Shown: positions 1-7,234 of the stretch, piece by piece
Numbering within the stretch: the stretch's first letter is position 1
Layout: each line of letters begins with the position of its first letter
DNA from: Bordetella parapertussis
Lineage (GTDB): Bacteria; Pseudomonadota; Gammaproteobacteria; Burkholderiales; Burkholderiaceae_C
Direction: 5' to 3'
Length of the DNA: 26,119 bases
Assembly (NCBI GenBank): GCA_945899335.1
Contig: CAMDIP010000003.1
Coordinates: forward strand, 1 to 26,119
Made by a program: the position numbers and the translations under genes
Notes under the pieces: generated by a model
Seen by the model: only the letters and a program-made list of their open reading frames with translations
What the model was told of the DNA's origin: nothing
The model's database searches: none

Positions 1-2488
1 GATGGTGCAGTTCAAAGACGTGTTTTTGGGCTCGGACAAGCGCTCGTATGTGCGCGCTACCTCGGTGCAAGCCTGTTTGCGTGCAGGTGGTAAGCACAAC
101 GACTTGGAAAACGTGGGTTACACCGCGCGGCACCACACCTTTTTCGAAATGCTGGGCAACTGGTCGTTTGGCGACTACTTCAAGCGCGAGAGCCTGAAAT
201 GGGCTTGGGAGTTGCTGACCGAGGTCTACCAACTGCCCAAAGAGCGCTTGCTGGCTACCGTTTACCAAGAGGACGACGAGGCCTACGACATCTGGACAAA
301 GGAAATTGGCTTGCCCCCCGAGCGGGTCATCCGCATCGGCGACAACAAAGGCGGGCGCTATAAGAGCGACAACTTTTGGATGATGGCCGACACTGGCCCT
401 TGCGGCCCTTGTTCTGAAATTTTTTACGATCACGGTGACCACATCCCTGGCGGCCCTCCGGGGAGCCCCGATGAAGACGGCGACCGCTTCATCGAAATTT
501 GGAACAACGTATTCATGCAGTTCAACATGGACGAAACTGGTGCGGTGACGCCGCTGCCCGCACCCTGTGTGGACACCGGCATGGGCCTCGAGCGTTTGGC
601 CGCCATCCTCCAGCATGTGCACAGTAATTACGAAATTGATTTATTCGCAACTCTCATCAAAGCAGCGGCGCGGGAAACCGCTTGCGCCGACTTGGCCACC
701 CCCTCATTGCGCGTGATTGCCGACCACTTGAGAGCCACTGCTTTTTTGGTCAGCGACGGTGTCGTGCCTTCCAACGAAGGGCGCGGTTATGTGCAGCGGC
801 GCATCATCCGCCGCGCCATCCGCCACGGTTACAAGCTGGGCCAAAAAACACCGTTTTTTCACAAACTGGTGCCCGATTTGGTGGCCCTCATGGGCGCGGC
901 CTACCCCAGCTTGGCAGCCCAAGCCGAGCGCATCACTTCGATTTTGAAAACCGAGGAAGAGCGGTTTTACGAGACGCTAGAAATAGGCATGCACATTTTG
1001 GACGAGGCCTTGGCCAATGGCGTGAAGGTCTTGCCGGGCGAGGTGGCTTTTAAATTACACGACACCTATGGCTTTCCGCTGGACCTGACCAACGATGTGT
1101 GCCGCGAGCGTACGCTGCAAGTCGATGAGGCAGGCTTTCATGCCGCCATGGACCGACAAAAAAACCAAGCCCGAGCGGCCGGCAAGTTCAAGATGGACAA
1201 GGCGTTGGACTACAGCGGCGCAGCCACGGCTTTTGTGGGCTATGAAAGCCTGCAAGCTCCCGCCAAGATTTTGGCGCTCTACCTCGACGGCGTGTCGGTC
1301 GCCGCTTTGAACCACGGCCAAAGCGGCGTGGTGGTGCTGGACAACACGCCGTTTTACGCTGAGAGCGGCGGCCAAGTGGGTGACGAAGGCGAGTTGGTCA
1401 GCGGCTCGGCTCGCTTTGAGGTGGGCGACACCCAAAAGATCAAGGCAGATGTGTTTGGTCACCACGGCACGCTCAGCGCAGGCACACTCAACGTGGGCGA
1501 CAGCCTCACAGCCACGGTGCGCTCAGGCGTTCGTTTGGCCACGGTGCGCAACCACAGCGCCACCCACCTGATGCACAAGGCCTTGCGCGAGGTGCTGGGC
1601 GACCATGTGCAGCAAAAAGGCTCGCTGGTGAACGACGAGCGCACCCGTTTTGACTTTGCTCATAACGCGCCGGTGACGGACGCGCAAATCGCCGACATCG
1701 AAGCGCGGGTGAACCATGAAATTTTGGCCAATGCCAGCACCCAAGCGCGGGTGATGGACATCGAATCCGCCCAAAAAACCGGCGCCATGATGCTGTTTGG
1801 CGAAAAGTATGGAGAGACGGTGCGGGTGCTCGACATTGGCTCCAGCCGCGAGCTGTGCGGCGGCACCCACGTGCTGCGAACGGGTGACATTGGTCTCTTT
1901 AAAGTGGTGTCCGAGAGCGGTGTGGCCGCTGGGGTGCGCCGCATCGAGGCGGTCACCGGCGCCAACGCCTTGGCCTATGTGCAAGGCTTGGAGCGCACAG
2001 TACAAGAGGCGGCTGGCAGCTTGCGAACCCCCACCGCCGAGTTGAACCAGCGCATCCACCAAGTGCTGGACCAAGTCAAAGGTCTGGAGAAAGAACTCGC
2101 CGCACTCAAAGGCAAACTGGCCTCATCGCAAGGCGACGAGTTGAGTGGCCAAGCCATCGATGTCAAAGGCGTGAATCTCTTGGCCGCACGCCTGCCCGGC
2201 GCTGACGCAAAAGCCTTGCGAGAGACCTTGGACAAGCTCAAAGACAAGCTCAAAACCGCGGTGGTGGTGTTGGCAAGCGTTGACGGCGACAAGGTGCAAA
2301 TCGCAGCAGGTGTCACCGCTGACGCCATGGGCCGCGTCAAAGCTGGCGAACTGGTGAATTTTGTGGCGCAACAAGTCGGCGGCAAGGGCGGCGGCAAGCC
2401 CGACATGGCCATGGCGGGTGGCACACTGCCTGCCGGTTTGGATGCAGCCTTGGCCAGCGTGCAGGGCTGGGTGGCAGAGCGGCTTTAA
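1..2488 (+). CDS. alaS: Alanyl-tRNA synthetase, 3' part (start lies before the window)
   Basis: Charges tRNA-Ala with alanine and edits mischarged Ser/Gly; cytoplasmic. The frame is open from the first bases and encodes 828 residues to TAA at 2486-2488. By comparison with E. coli AlaRS, which reads [11 protein letters not shown] near residue 43, about 43 N-terminal residues lie outside the window. In the visible part, class II catalytic motifs occur around residues 41-58 and 191-198 (DTGMGLER). The editing-site zinc ligands are HSATH (518-522) and CGGTH (619-623). A coiled linker follows (about 690-710) and then the C-Ala domain with a Gly/Lys-rich turn and DMAMAGG (793-807). All expected domains after the missing start are present, with no frameshift. 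The stop overlaps the stop of convergent trmB by three bases. Confidence 0.97.
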   Translation, partial: MVQFKDVFLGSDKRSYVRATSVQACLRAGGKHNDLENVGYTARHHTFFEMLGNWSFGDYFKRESLKWAWELLTEVYQLPKERLLATVYQEDDEAYDIWTKEIGLPPERVIRIGDNKGGRYKSDNFWMMADTGPCGPCSEIFYDHGDHIPGGPPGSPDEDGDRFIEIWNNVFMQFNMDETGAVTPLPAPCVDTGMGLERLAAILQHVHSNYEIDLFATLIKAAARETACADLATPSLRVIADHLRATAFLVSDGVVPSNEGRGYVQRRIIRRAIRHGYKLGQKTPFFHKLVPDLVALMGAAYPSLAAQAERITSILKTEEERFYETLEIGMHILDEALANGVKVLPGEVAFKLHDTYGFPLDLTNDVCRERTLQVDEAGFHAAMDRQKNQARAAGKFKMDKALDYSGAATAFVGYESLQAPAKILALYLDGVSVAALNHGQSGVVVLDNTPFYAESGGQVGDEGELVSGSARFEVGDTQKIKADVFGHHGTLSAGTLNVGDSLTATVRSGVRLATVRNHSATHLMHKALREVLGDHVQQKGSLVNDERTRFDFAHNAPVTDAQIADIEARVNHEILANASTQARVMDIESAQKTGAMMLFGEKYGETVRVLDIGSSRELCGGTHVLRTGDIGLFKVVSESGVAAGVRRIEAVTGANALAYVQGLERTVQEAAGSLRTPTAELNQRIHQVLDQVKGLEKELAALKGKLASSQGDELSGQAIDVKGVNLLAARLPGADAKALRETLDKLKDKLKTAVVVLASVDGDKVQIAAGVTADAMGRVKAGELVNFVAQQVGGKGGGKPDMAMAGGTLPAGLDAALASVQGWVAERL

Positions 2489-3192
2489 GCTTTTTTAAAC
2501 ACCAAGTCCCATACGCCGTGGCCTAGGCGCAGGCCACGGTTTTCAAATTTGGTTAAGGGTCGGTAGATGGGTTGATCCGCATATCCGTCCTCACGGGGAC
2601 TGGCATTCACCAAACCCGTCTCAGCTTGCAACACCACCAAAATATGCTCGGCATAAGGTTGCCAGTCGGTGGCCACGTGCAGATAAGCACCGGACTTCAT
2701 TCGCTCCAACAACTGCTGCACAAAGGGCGCTTGAATCAGACGGCGCTTGTGGTGGCGTAACTTGTGCCAAGGGTCGGGAAAAAATATATGAACCCCGTCC
2801 AAACTTTGCGCTGTCAGCATGTGCTCCAACACCTCTACTGCGTCGTGTTGCAGGATGCGGATGTTGCCAAGCTCTTGCTCGCCCACACGTTTAAGCAATG
2901 CGCCCACGCCTGGCTCATGCACCTCGCAGCACAAAAAATTGTCTTCAGGCCTTACAGCCGCGATATGCGCAGTGGCGTCACCCATGCCAAACCCAATTTC
3001 CAAGATCAGCGCAGCCGTTCGACCAAACACCTTTTCAGGGTCCAAGGTTTGCTGCTGAAAAGGCATAACAAAACGCGGCCCCAGTTCTGCCAAAGCCTTG
3101 GCCTGACCGGTGGTGGTGCGACCGGCGCGGGTGACAAAACTCTTGATGGTTTTGGGGTAGGTGATGTGGGAAGGCGGGGAGGTCATGGGCAT
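2485..3192 (-). CDS. trmB: tRNA (guanine-N7-)-methyltransferase
   Basis: Uses S-adenosylmethionine to methylate G46 in the variable loop of tRNAs. The 235-residue protein has the usual family length. The SAM-binding motif EIGFGMG is at 65-71, the family signature [16 protein letters not shown] at 137-152 and the substrate-binding TKFENRG at 214-220. ATG at 3192 is used here; an in-frame ATG two codons later is equally possible. It lies 17 bases after gluQ on the same strand, so gluQ-trmB is probably a two-gene tRNA-modification operon. Its 3' end overlaps the alaS stop and contains the alaS terminator. Confidence 0.96.
   Translation of the reverse strand: MPMTSPPSHITYPKTIKSFVTRAGRTTTGQAKALAELGPRFVMPFQQQTLDPEKVFGRTAALILEIGFGMGDATAHIAAVRPEDNFLCCEVHEPGVGALLKRVGEQELGNIRILQHDAVEVLEHMLTAQSLDGVHIFFPDPWHKLRHHKRRLIQAPFVQQLLERMKSGAYLHVATDWQPYAEHILVVLQAETGLVNASPREDGYADQPIYRPLTKFENRGLRLGHGVWDLVFKKA
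2515..2543 (+). terminator. Rho-independent terminator of alaS, inside the trmB coding region
   Basis: A perfect 9-bp stem (CCGTGGCCT at 2516-2524 with AGGCCACGG at 2531-2539, loop AGGCGC) is followed directly by TTTT and an AT-rich stretch. It begins 27 bases after the alaS stop. It lies within the last codons of convergent trmB, so the same bases also encode the C-terminal Arg-Leu-Gly-His part of that protein. The opposite strand has no T-run after the stem, so it should act only on alaS transcripts. Confidence 0.7.
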
Positions 3193-3209
3193 GTCGTTGC
3201 GTGTGCGGA

Positions 3210-4082
3210 TTATCTGCCCCAGATTTCAAGCCCAGCCCAATGCGTCAGAGCTTGTTCGCAAGTCCCATGAAAAGCAGGCAAGCCCAGCACCTTGGCTGCG
3301 TGATTCAACGTCGCCAGAGGGTTGATTAAATCTAAAGCCTGCGCTCCATTTTGCTTGCTGAGCTTTTCGCCATCAGCGCCCATCACCAAGGGCGTGTGCG
3401 CGTAAAGGGGCGAAGGCAGGCCCAGCGCTTGTTGCAGCAACATTTGGCGAGGCGTGTTGTCGGCCAAATCCGAGCCACGCACCACATGGGTGATGCATTG
3501 AAACGCATCGTCCACCACCACCGCCAGTTGGTAAGCCCACAGGCCATCGGCGCGCTTGAGCACAAAGTCGCCGATCTCTTGCGCCACATCTTGCTGTTGT
3601 CTGCCCAGCCATCGGTCATGCCAAGCCCAAGGCGTGGACAGAGCCAAATCGGAGAGCACTTTTTGCACGTTCAAGCGCCAAGCCCTAGGTACCTTGCCCT
3701 TCAAGCCATCGCGGCAAGTCCCTGGGTAAACCGGCGTGTGGTGGCGCTGGCGTTGGCCTTGTGCGTCTTCAATGTCTTTGCGCGAACAACCACAGGGGTA
3801 AGCCCAATCCTTGGCAAGCAATTGGTCTAAAGCCCATTGATAAGCCTGTCCGCGTTGTGATTGGTAAAGCACTTCGCCGTTTGGCAGCAAGCCGCATTGG
3901 GCCAATTGTTTCAAGATGATTTCATCTGCGCCAGATACGCAGCGAGGCGAATCTACGTCTTCGATACGCACCCGCCATTGCCCCCCGTGGTGATGCGCAT
4001 CCAGCCAACTGGACAGTGCTGCGACCAAAGAACCGGCGTGTAAAGGGCCGGTTGGGGAGGGTGCGAAGCGGCCTTGGTACAT
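3210..4082 (-). CDS. gluQ: Glutamyl-Q tRNA(Asp) synthetase
   Basis: A truncated GluRS paralogue (YadB/GluQ-RS) that attaches glutamate to queuosine at the wobble position of tRNA-Asp. The 290-residue protein has the family length and lacks the anticodon-binding domain of full GluRS. The HIGH-type motif is PTGPLHAGS (10-18). A zinc site is suggested by Cys97, Cys99, Tyr119 and Cys123. The KMSKS-type loop is KLSKQ (240-244). The start at 4082 ([12 protein letters not shown]) was chosen because the family begins right at this motif; an in-frame ATG at 4169 would place the start inside the puc promoter. No clear Shine-Dalgarno sequence is seen. It is divergent from the puc antenna genes and shares the 212-base gap with them. 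Confidence 0.94.
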   Translation of the reverse strand: MYQGRFAPSPTGPLHAGSLVAALSSWLDAHHHGGQWRVRIEDVDSPRCVSGADEIILKQLAQCGLLPNGEVLYQSQRGQAYQWALDQLLAKDWAYPCGCSRKDIEDAQGQRQRHHTPVYPGTCRDGLKGKVPRAWRLNVQKVLSDLALSTPWAWHDRWLGRQQQDVAQEIGDFVLKRADGLWAYQLAVVVDDAFQCITHVVRGSDLADNTPRQMLLQQALGLPSPLYAHTPLVMGADGEKLSKQNGAQALDLINPLATLNHAAKVLGLPAFHGTCEQALTHWAGLEIWGR

Positions 4083-4150
4083 GGAATAGTCAGTAATTTC
4101 AAGGGTTTGGCAATGAGGATCACTGTAACCCAATGGTAAACCCCTAAATG

Positions 4151-4168
4151 TGTAAATTAGGCTTGACA
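4151..4168. promoter_or_regulatory. PpsR/CrtJ-type operator, distal box
   Basis: TGT-N12-ACA, extended to a 6-bp inverted repeat ATGTGT-N12-ACACAT at 4148-4171. This is the exact consensus bound by the photosynthesis regulator PpsR/CrtJ. It ends on the -35 hexamer of the puc promoter. The sequence is seen directly; occupation by PpsR is inferred. Confidence 0.7.
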
Positions 4169-4190
4169 CATCTGTGTGTCAACTTAGAAT
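4163..4190 (+). promoter_or_regulatory. Sigma-70 promoter of the puc operon
   Basis: Consensus -35 TTGACA (4163-4168), a 16-bp spacer and -10 TAGAAT (4185-4190, one mismatch). Transcription should start near 4197, giving a leader of about 98 bases before pucB. Both PpsR-type boxes overlap this promoter. Confidence 0.65.
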
Positions 4191-4194
4191 AACA
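4177..4194. promoter_or_regulatory. PpsR/CrtJ-type operator, proximal box
   Basis: A second exact TGT-N12-ACA box, starting 8 bp after the first one ends and covering the -10 hexamer. Paired boxes 8 bp apart match the spacing described for cooperative CrtJ binding at the Rhodobacter bchC promoter. In the betaproteobacterium Rubrivivax gelatinosus PpsR has been reported to control puc genes, in some cases positively, so the sign of control here is open. Confidence 0.65.
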
Positions 4195-4227
4195 ATAAGA
4201 AAGTAGGGATTTAAGAATTTGTGGCCA

Positions 4228-4264
4228 TGGGGGTCATAAATAACCCTCGTGCGGGTTCAGCACG
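4228..4264 (+). other. Possible hairpins in the pucB leader
   Basis: Two short stems lie in the untranslated leader: 4228-4234 with 4243-4249 (7 bp including G-U pairs) and CGTGC 4248-4252 with GCACG 4260-4264 (5 bp). They share bases 4248-4249, so their ends compete. They could stabilise the abundant pucBA message or do nothing. The stems are seen in the sequence; function is unknown. Confidence 0.3.
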
Positions 4265-4294
4265 GACGTGAAGATCTTTCAAGGAGATAACACC

Positions 4295-4441
4295 ATGTCA
4301 GACAAAGTAGGGCCAACAGGCCTCACAGAAGCCGAGTCAGAGGAGATTCATCGGCACCTCATCCAGGGAACTCAAATCTTTGGAATGATTGCCGCGCTGG
4401 CGCATTTGCTTGCGTACATCTATTCCCCTTGGCTGAAATAA
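4295..4441 (+). CDS. pucB: LH2-type light-harvesting beta subunit
   Basis: A 48-residue single-helix antenna polypeptide of the inner membrane that binds bacteriochlorophyll as an alpha/beta pair in the peripheral ring. It aligns without gaps to Rhodoblastus acidophilus LH2 beta from its Ser8 onward: SEEIHRH (15-21), the helix, AHLLAY (36-41) and PWL (45-47). His37 is the B850-type ligand (His30 in the reference) and His19 matches His12 near B800. Oddity: Gln27 stands where the reference has Arg20, which contacts the B800 acetyl group. The start has a strong AAGGAG 7 bases upstream. It is the first gene of the puc operon, 12 bases before pucA. Conserved family features make the call secure despite the small size. 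Confidence 0.95.
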   Translation: MSDKVGPTGLTEAESEEIHRHLIQGTQIFGMIAALAHLLAYIYSPWLK

Positions 4442-4453
4442 CAGGAGAACCAC

Positions 4454-4645
4454 ATGATCTACGGAAAAATTTGGACAGTGGTCAAGCCCTCAGTGGGCAT
4501 TCCTATTTTCATCGCTGCAGTCGCTATTGCATCGTTTTCGGTGCATTTGGCGCTGACCCTCAATACCACTTGGGTCAAGAAATTCCTGAATGGCAGTGCG
4601 GCGACAGCTGCGGTCACACAGACCGTTGCGACGCCCTCGGCTTAA
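4454..4645 (+). CDS. pucA: LH2-type light-harvesting alpha subunit with B800-820-like residues
   Basis: A 63-residue antenna polypeptide, partner of the preceding beta subunit. GKIWTVV (4-10), VGIP (14-17), the ligand His31 in VHLA and TTW (38-40) align with no gap to Rhodoblastus acidophilus LH2 alpha, so numbering is shared. This pattern marks it as peripheral LH2 and not core LH1 (PufA). Residues 44-45 are Phe-Leu, the pair found in the blue-shifted B800-820 (LH3) complex, in place of Tyr-Trp in B800-850. Residue 11 is Lys where the reference has Asn. The tail after Gly47 is Ala/Thr/Val-rich. An AGGAG sequence lies 6 bases before the ATG. A terminator-like hairpin follows. Confidence 0.95.
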   Translation: MIYGKIWTVVKPSVGIPIFIAAVAIASFSVHLALTLNTTWVKKFLNGSAATAAVTQTVATPSA

Positions 4646-4665
4646 GTTCAGTTATTTCATTTAGG

Positions 4666-4700
4666 ATGGACTGGATTGCTTGTCTTTCCGGTCCATTTTT
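4666..4700 (+). terminator. Stem-loop with T-run between pucA and pucC
   Basis: A 10-bp stem with one G-U pair (4666-4675 with 4687-4696), 11-base loop, then TTTT. It begins 20 bases after pucA and ends 3 bases before the likely pucC ATG. Hairpins at this place in Rhodobacter puc operons give a short, stable pucBA message and partial read-through into pucC; the same role is likely here. Confidence 0.65.
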
Positions 4701-4703
4701 AAC

Positions 4704-6065
4704 ATGAGTGCTTCTCCCAAACTGTCTCGCTCATGGCTTCATGTCAGCCTTAAGTTTCTTCCATTCGCCGATGCAGCTACCGATACGCTGCCTTTAAGCC
4801 GGCTTTTACGTTTATCTCTTTTTCAAATTTCGGTTGGCATGGCTTTGGCCATGCTGATTGGTACGCTCAACCGCGTCATGATCGTGGAGCTCAAAGTACC
4901 TGCCGCCTTGGTGGCCATCATGATTGCGTTGCCTTTGTTGTTTGCGCCGTTTCGAGCGCTCATCGGTTTTCGATCCGATCACCACCGCTCGGCCTTGGGC
5001 TGGCGTCGTGTTCCCTATATTTGGATGGGGACCTTGCTGCAGTTTGGCGGTTTTGCAATCATGCCTTTTGCATTGTTGGTTTTAGGTCGCATGGGCCAAG
5101 CCGCGCATGCCCCCGACTGGGTGGGCCATTTGGGTGCGGGCATGGCTTTTTTGCTGGTGGGTGCCGGTATGCACATCACCCAGACGGCAGGTTTGGCGTT
5201 GGCCACTGATTTATCCCCTCCGGAATCTCGCCCCAAAGTCGTGGGGCTCATGTATTTCATGTTGTTGGTGGGCATGATTTTCAGCTCCCTTATTTTTGGT
5301 TACTTCTTGCGTGACTTTTCTCCAGGCGCTTTGGTCCGATCGGTGCAAGGCGCAGCGGTGCTGACCTTGGTGCTCAATGTCACCGCCTTATGGAAGCAAG
5401 AAGCGCGGACCCAACGCTTGGGTAACCCCAATGAAGCGGACGTCGATTTCGTTGCTGCCCTCAAACTGTTTACCCAAGGTGACCAAGCGCTCAGGCGTTT
5501 GTTGGCTGTCGGCTTAGGCACCATGGCTTTCAGCATGGGAGACGTGTTGCTCGAACCCTTTGGCGGGGAAATTTTGCATTTGGCGGTGTCTGACACCACT
5601 TTGTTGACGGCCTTGCTGGCTTTTGGCGGTTTGACGGGTTTTGCTTGGGCCTCCAATGTTCTCGGTCGTGGCGCTGATCCGTTTCGCATGGCCTGTGGTG
5701 GTGTGTTGGTGGGAGTGCCAGCGTTCAGCGCTATCTTGATGTCAGCACCGCAGGCATCCTTGCTGCTGTTTGCCTTAGGCACCTTGTTCATTGGCTTTGG
5801 TGCAGGACTGTTTGGTCACGGCACCCTGACCGCCACCATGAACCACGCGCCTGAGGGCCAAGCTGGTTTGGCTTTGGGGTCTTGGGGCGCGGTGCAAGCC
5901 ACAGCCGCTGGTTTGGCCATGGGCTTGGGCGGCATCATTCGTGACCTGATGGCTGTGGTGGTGGATTCTGGAACGGCTTATGCCTTTGTGTACAGCCTCG
6001 AAGTGGTGTTGTTACTCATCACCCTGTATGCCATGTATCCGCTCATTGCCAAAAAAGTTCGCTAA
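4704..6065 (+). CDS. pucC: PucC, antenna assembly protein (BCD family, major facilitator fold)
   Basis: A 453-residue polytopic inner-membrane protein with about 12 predicted helices, of the PucC/LhaA/BchX-associated BCD family. These proteins are needed for LH2 assembly, perhaps as bacteriochlorophyll delivery factors or chaperones. Visible family traits include RLSLFQISVGMA, LNRVMIVEL, the loop GFRSDHHRSALGWRRVPYI (an MFS-type cytoplasmic loop) and TDLSPPESRPKVVGLMY. It directly follows pucBA, the classical pucBAC order. The start is uncertain: ATG at 4704 lies right behind the hairpin and has no Shine-Dalgarno sequence; an in-frame TTG at 4680 lies in the hairpin loop. A weak start would suit the small amount of PucC needed compared with antenna subunits. 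LhaA, the LH1 paralogue, is the alternative name, but context favours PucC. Confidence 0.9.
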   Translation: MSASPKLSRSWLHVSLKFLPFADAATDTLPLSRLLRLSLFQISVGMALAMLIGTLNRVMIVELKVPAALVAIMIALPLLFAPFRALIGFRSDHHRSALGWRRVPYIWMGTLLQFGGFAIMPFALLVLGRMGQAAHAPDWVGHLGAGMAFLLVGAGMHITQTAGLALATDLSPPESRPKVVGLMYFMLLVGMIFSSLIFGYFLRDFSPGALVRSVQGAAVLTLVLNVTALWKQEARTQRLGNPNEADVDFVAALKLFTQGDQALRRLLAVGLGTMAFSMGDVLLEPFGGEILHLAVSDTTLLTALLAFGGLTGFAWASNVLGRGADPFRMACGGVLVGVPAFSAILMSAPQASLLLFALGTLFIGFGAGLFGHGTLTATMNHAPEGQAGLALGSWGAVQATAAGLAMGLGGIIRDLMAVVVDSGTAYAFVYSLEVVLLLITLYAMYPLIAKKVR

Positions 6066-6099
6066 CATTCAAGTCATTTTTAACCTAAGGAGACACACC

Positions 6100-6192
6100 A
6101 TGCAAATACACCACATCCTTTTAATTATGTGGGTCGTTTTGATGTTGTTTATGTTGGCCAATTGGTTCAACAAGCCCTATAAGAAAAAGTAA
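6100..6192 (+). CDS. 30-residue single-helix membrane peptide of the puc operon
   Basis: Not recognised as a named family. The peptide starts MQIHHILLIMWVV, has one hydrophobic helix (about residues 6-20) rich in Leu, Met, Val and Trp, then ANWFNKP and a basic KKK end. It has a strong ribosome binding site (AAGGAG at 6088-6093, 6 bases before ATG) like those of pucB and pucA, and starts 34 bases after pucC on the same strand. The next gene is convergent, so it can only belong to the puc transcript. Translation as a real product is therefore likely. By position it may be an accessory antenna or assembly subunit, comparable in idea to the gamma (PucD) helix reported in Rhodopseudomonas palustris LH2; no homology is claimed. 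The positive-inside rule would put the C-terminus in the cytoplasm. His4 and His5 are potential pigment ligands. Confidence 0.75.
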   Translation: MQIHHILLIMWVVLMLFMLANWFNKPYKKK

Positions 6193-6196
6193 CTCT

Positions 6197-7234
6197 CTAG
6201 GCTGGCGCTTGTATGCTGAGCGCCAAACTCAGTCCGCTGACAAAGGCGTCTTCCACACGGTGACCGATCAGCCAGTCACCGCACATACCTATGTGCTGAT
6301 CTTCGTCCCAAAAATAAGGCAGACCTGCCGCCTGCAGTGTTTTTGCATAACGCCACAGGTGCAACTGGCTAAAACCCGGCTCTGCCCTGATACCCGTTAA
6401 CTCCGCAAACGCTTTCAACAATTTCGCCTCTACCCGCGTCTCATCGTCTTGCACATGCTCTTGAGACCAAGCCGCACTGGCTTGCACCGTCCAACGCTCT
6501 ATGGGCGAGCGCCCAGGCTTGGAAGACTCACGCGCCACCCAAGCAATGCGGTGATGGGTGCTTTGCGCCACATTCCATTGGGGACCCATTTGTCCAAGCC
6601 CTGGTTGCACCAAGGGGAAGGCCAGCATCAGCGTCCAGCAGGGGGCGACGCTCACGGCTTCGGTGGCCGCCAAGGCCTTGAATTGGGCCGCGGGTGCGCC
6701 AGACTGGCGTAACAAATAAGCGGCTTGCACATTCGGGATGGCCAGCACCACAGTGTCAAAGGTACCCAGCAGTTTGTCGTCAGCGCTTACCAACTGCCAT
6801 TGCGTGCCTTGTCGGCGCAGGGCTTTGACGCTGGTGTTGCAAAAGAGTTGTCCTGCATCTGCCAAGGGAGACGCCCAGTGTCTGACCAAGGTGTTCATGG
6901 CGGGCGCACCCACAAAATGCAGCTCACGTGGGGGCTTGGGGACTTCGATCACCCTGCCCAACGGGTCACGCACCTGCACGGAACTGGCGCTCCAAGGTTT
7001 GCACAAAGCTTGAGTGCCAGGAACCTCGTTGAGTGCTTGCATAAAGCGCTCGTCGCGCACTGTGAAGTACTGCGCGCCATGGTCAAACCCGCCGTAGGGG
7101 GTGTCGCGTGTCGCCATGCGACCACCCGCGTCTTTGCTCTTTTCAAAAACGCTGACACGGTGTCCAGCCTGGACCAAAGTTCTTGCGGCGGTGATGCCGG
7201 CCATGCCAGCACCGATGACGGCGATTTTTTTCAT
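6197..7234 (-). CDS. FAD/NAD(P)-dependent oxidoreductase, renalase/amine-oxidase-like
   Basis: A 345-residue flavoprotein of unknown substrate. The N-terminal dinucleotide-binding motif is GAGMAG (8-13), followed by GGRMATR (37-43) and FDHGAQYF (50-57), typical of the small renalase-like or COG3380 amine-oxidase-like group. The C-terminal FAD motif is GDWLIGHRVEDAFVSG (319-334). No signal peptide, so it is cytoplasmic. The ATG overlaps the stop of the LysR gene (ATGA at 7231-7234), so the two are translationally coupled. The convergent puc operon ends 4 bases away. Proximity to antenna genes raises the thought of pigment metabolism, but the family is also common in non-phototrophs. The general class is well supported; the reaction is unknown. 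Confidence 0.8.
   Translation of the reverse strand: MKKIAVIGAGMAGITAARTLVQAGHRVSVFEKSKDAGGRMATRDTPYGGFDHGAQYFTVRDERFMQALNEVPGTQALCKPWSASSVQVRDPLGRVIEVPKPPRELHFVGAPAMNTLVRHWASPLADAGQLFCNTSVKALRRQGTQWQLVSADDKLLGTFDTVVLAIPNVQAAYLLRQSGAPAAQFKALAATEAVSVAPCWTLMLAFPLVQPGLGQMGPQWNVAQSTHHRIAWVARESSKPGRSPIERWTVQASAAWSQEHVQDDETRVEAKLLKAFAELTGIRAEPGFSQLHLWRYAKTLQAAGLPYFWDEDQHIGMCGDWLIGHRVEDAFVSGLSLALSIQAPA

Noticed and set aside
1523..2074. Long open frame (183 codons) on the minus strand inside alaS
   Set aside because: It lies entirely inside a well-conserved synthetase gene, has a His/Val-rich composition typical of antisense translation and no recognisable domain.
2764..3270. 168-codon plus-strand frame across trmB and the end of gluQ
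   Set aside because: It is antisense to two secure genes and has no family motifs; a shadow frame.
4295..4645. Assignment of the antenna genes as LH1 (pufBA)
   Set aside because: GKIWTVV, VGIP and TTW at exact LH2 spacing, the pucC neighbour and the absence of pufLM favour LH2.
4429..4707. 92-codon frame overlapping pucA in another frame
   Set aside because: pucA in the other frame matches LH2 alpha at every conserved position, and this frame has no ribosome site or motif.
6203..6225. Inverted repeat TGGCGCT / AGCGCCA after the 30-aa peptide gene, as puc operon terminator
   Set aside because: A 7-bp stem exists but no T-run follows on either strand, and it lies in the 3' coding part of the flavoprotein gene; too weak to call.
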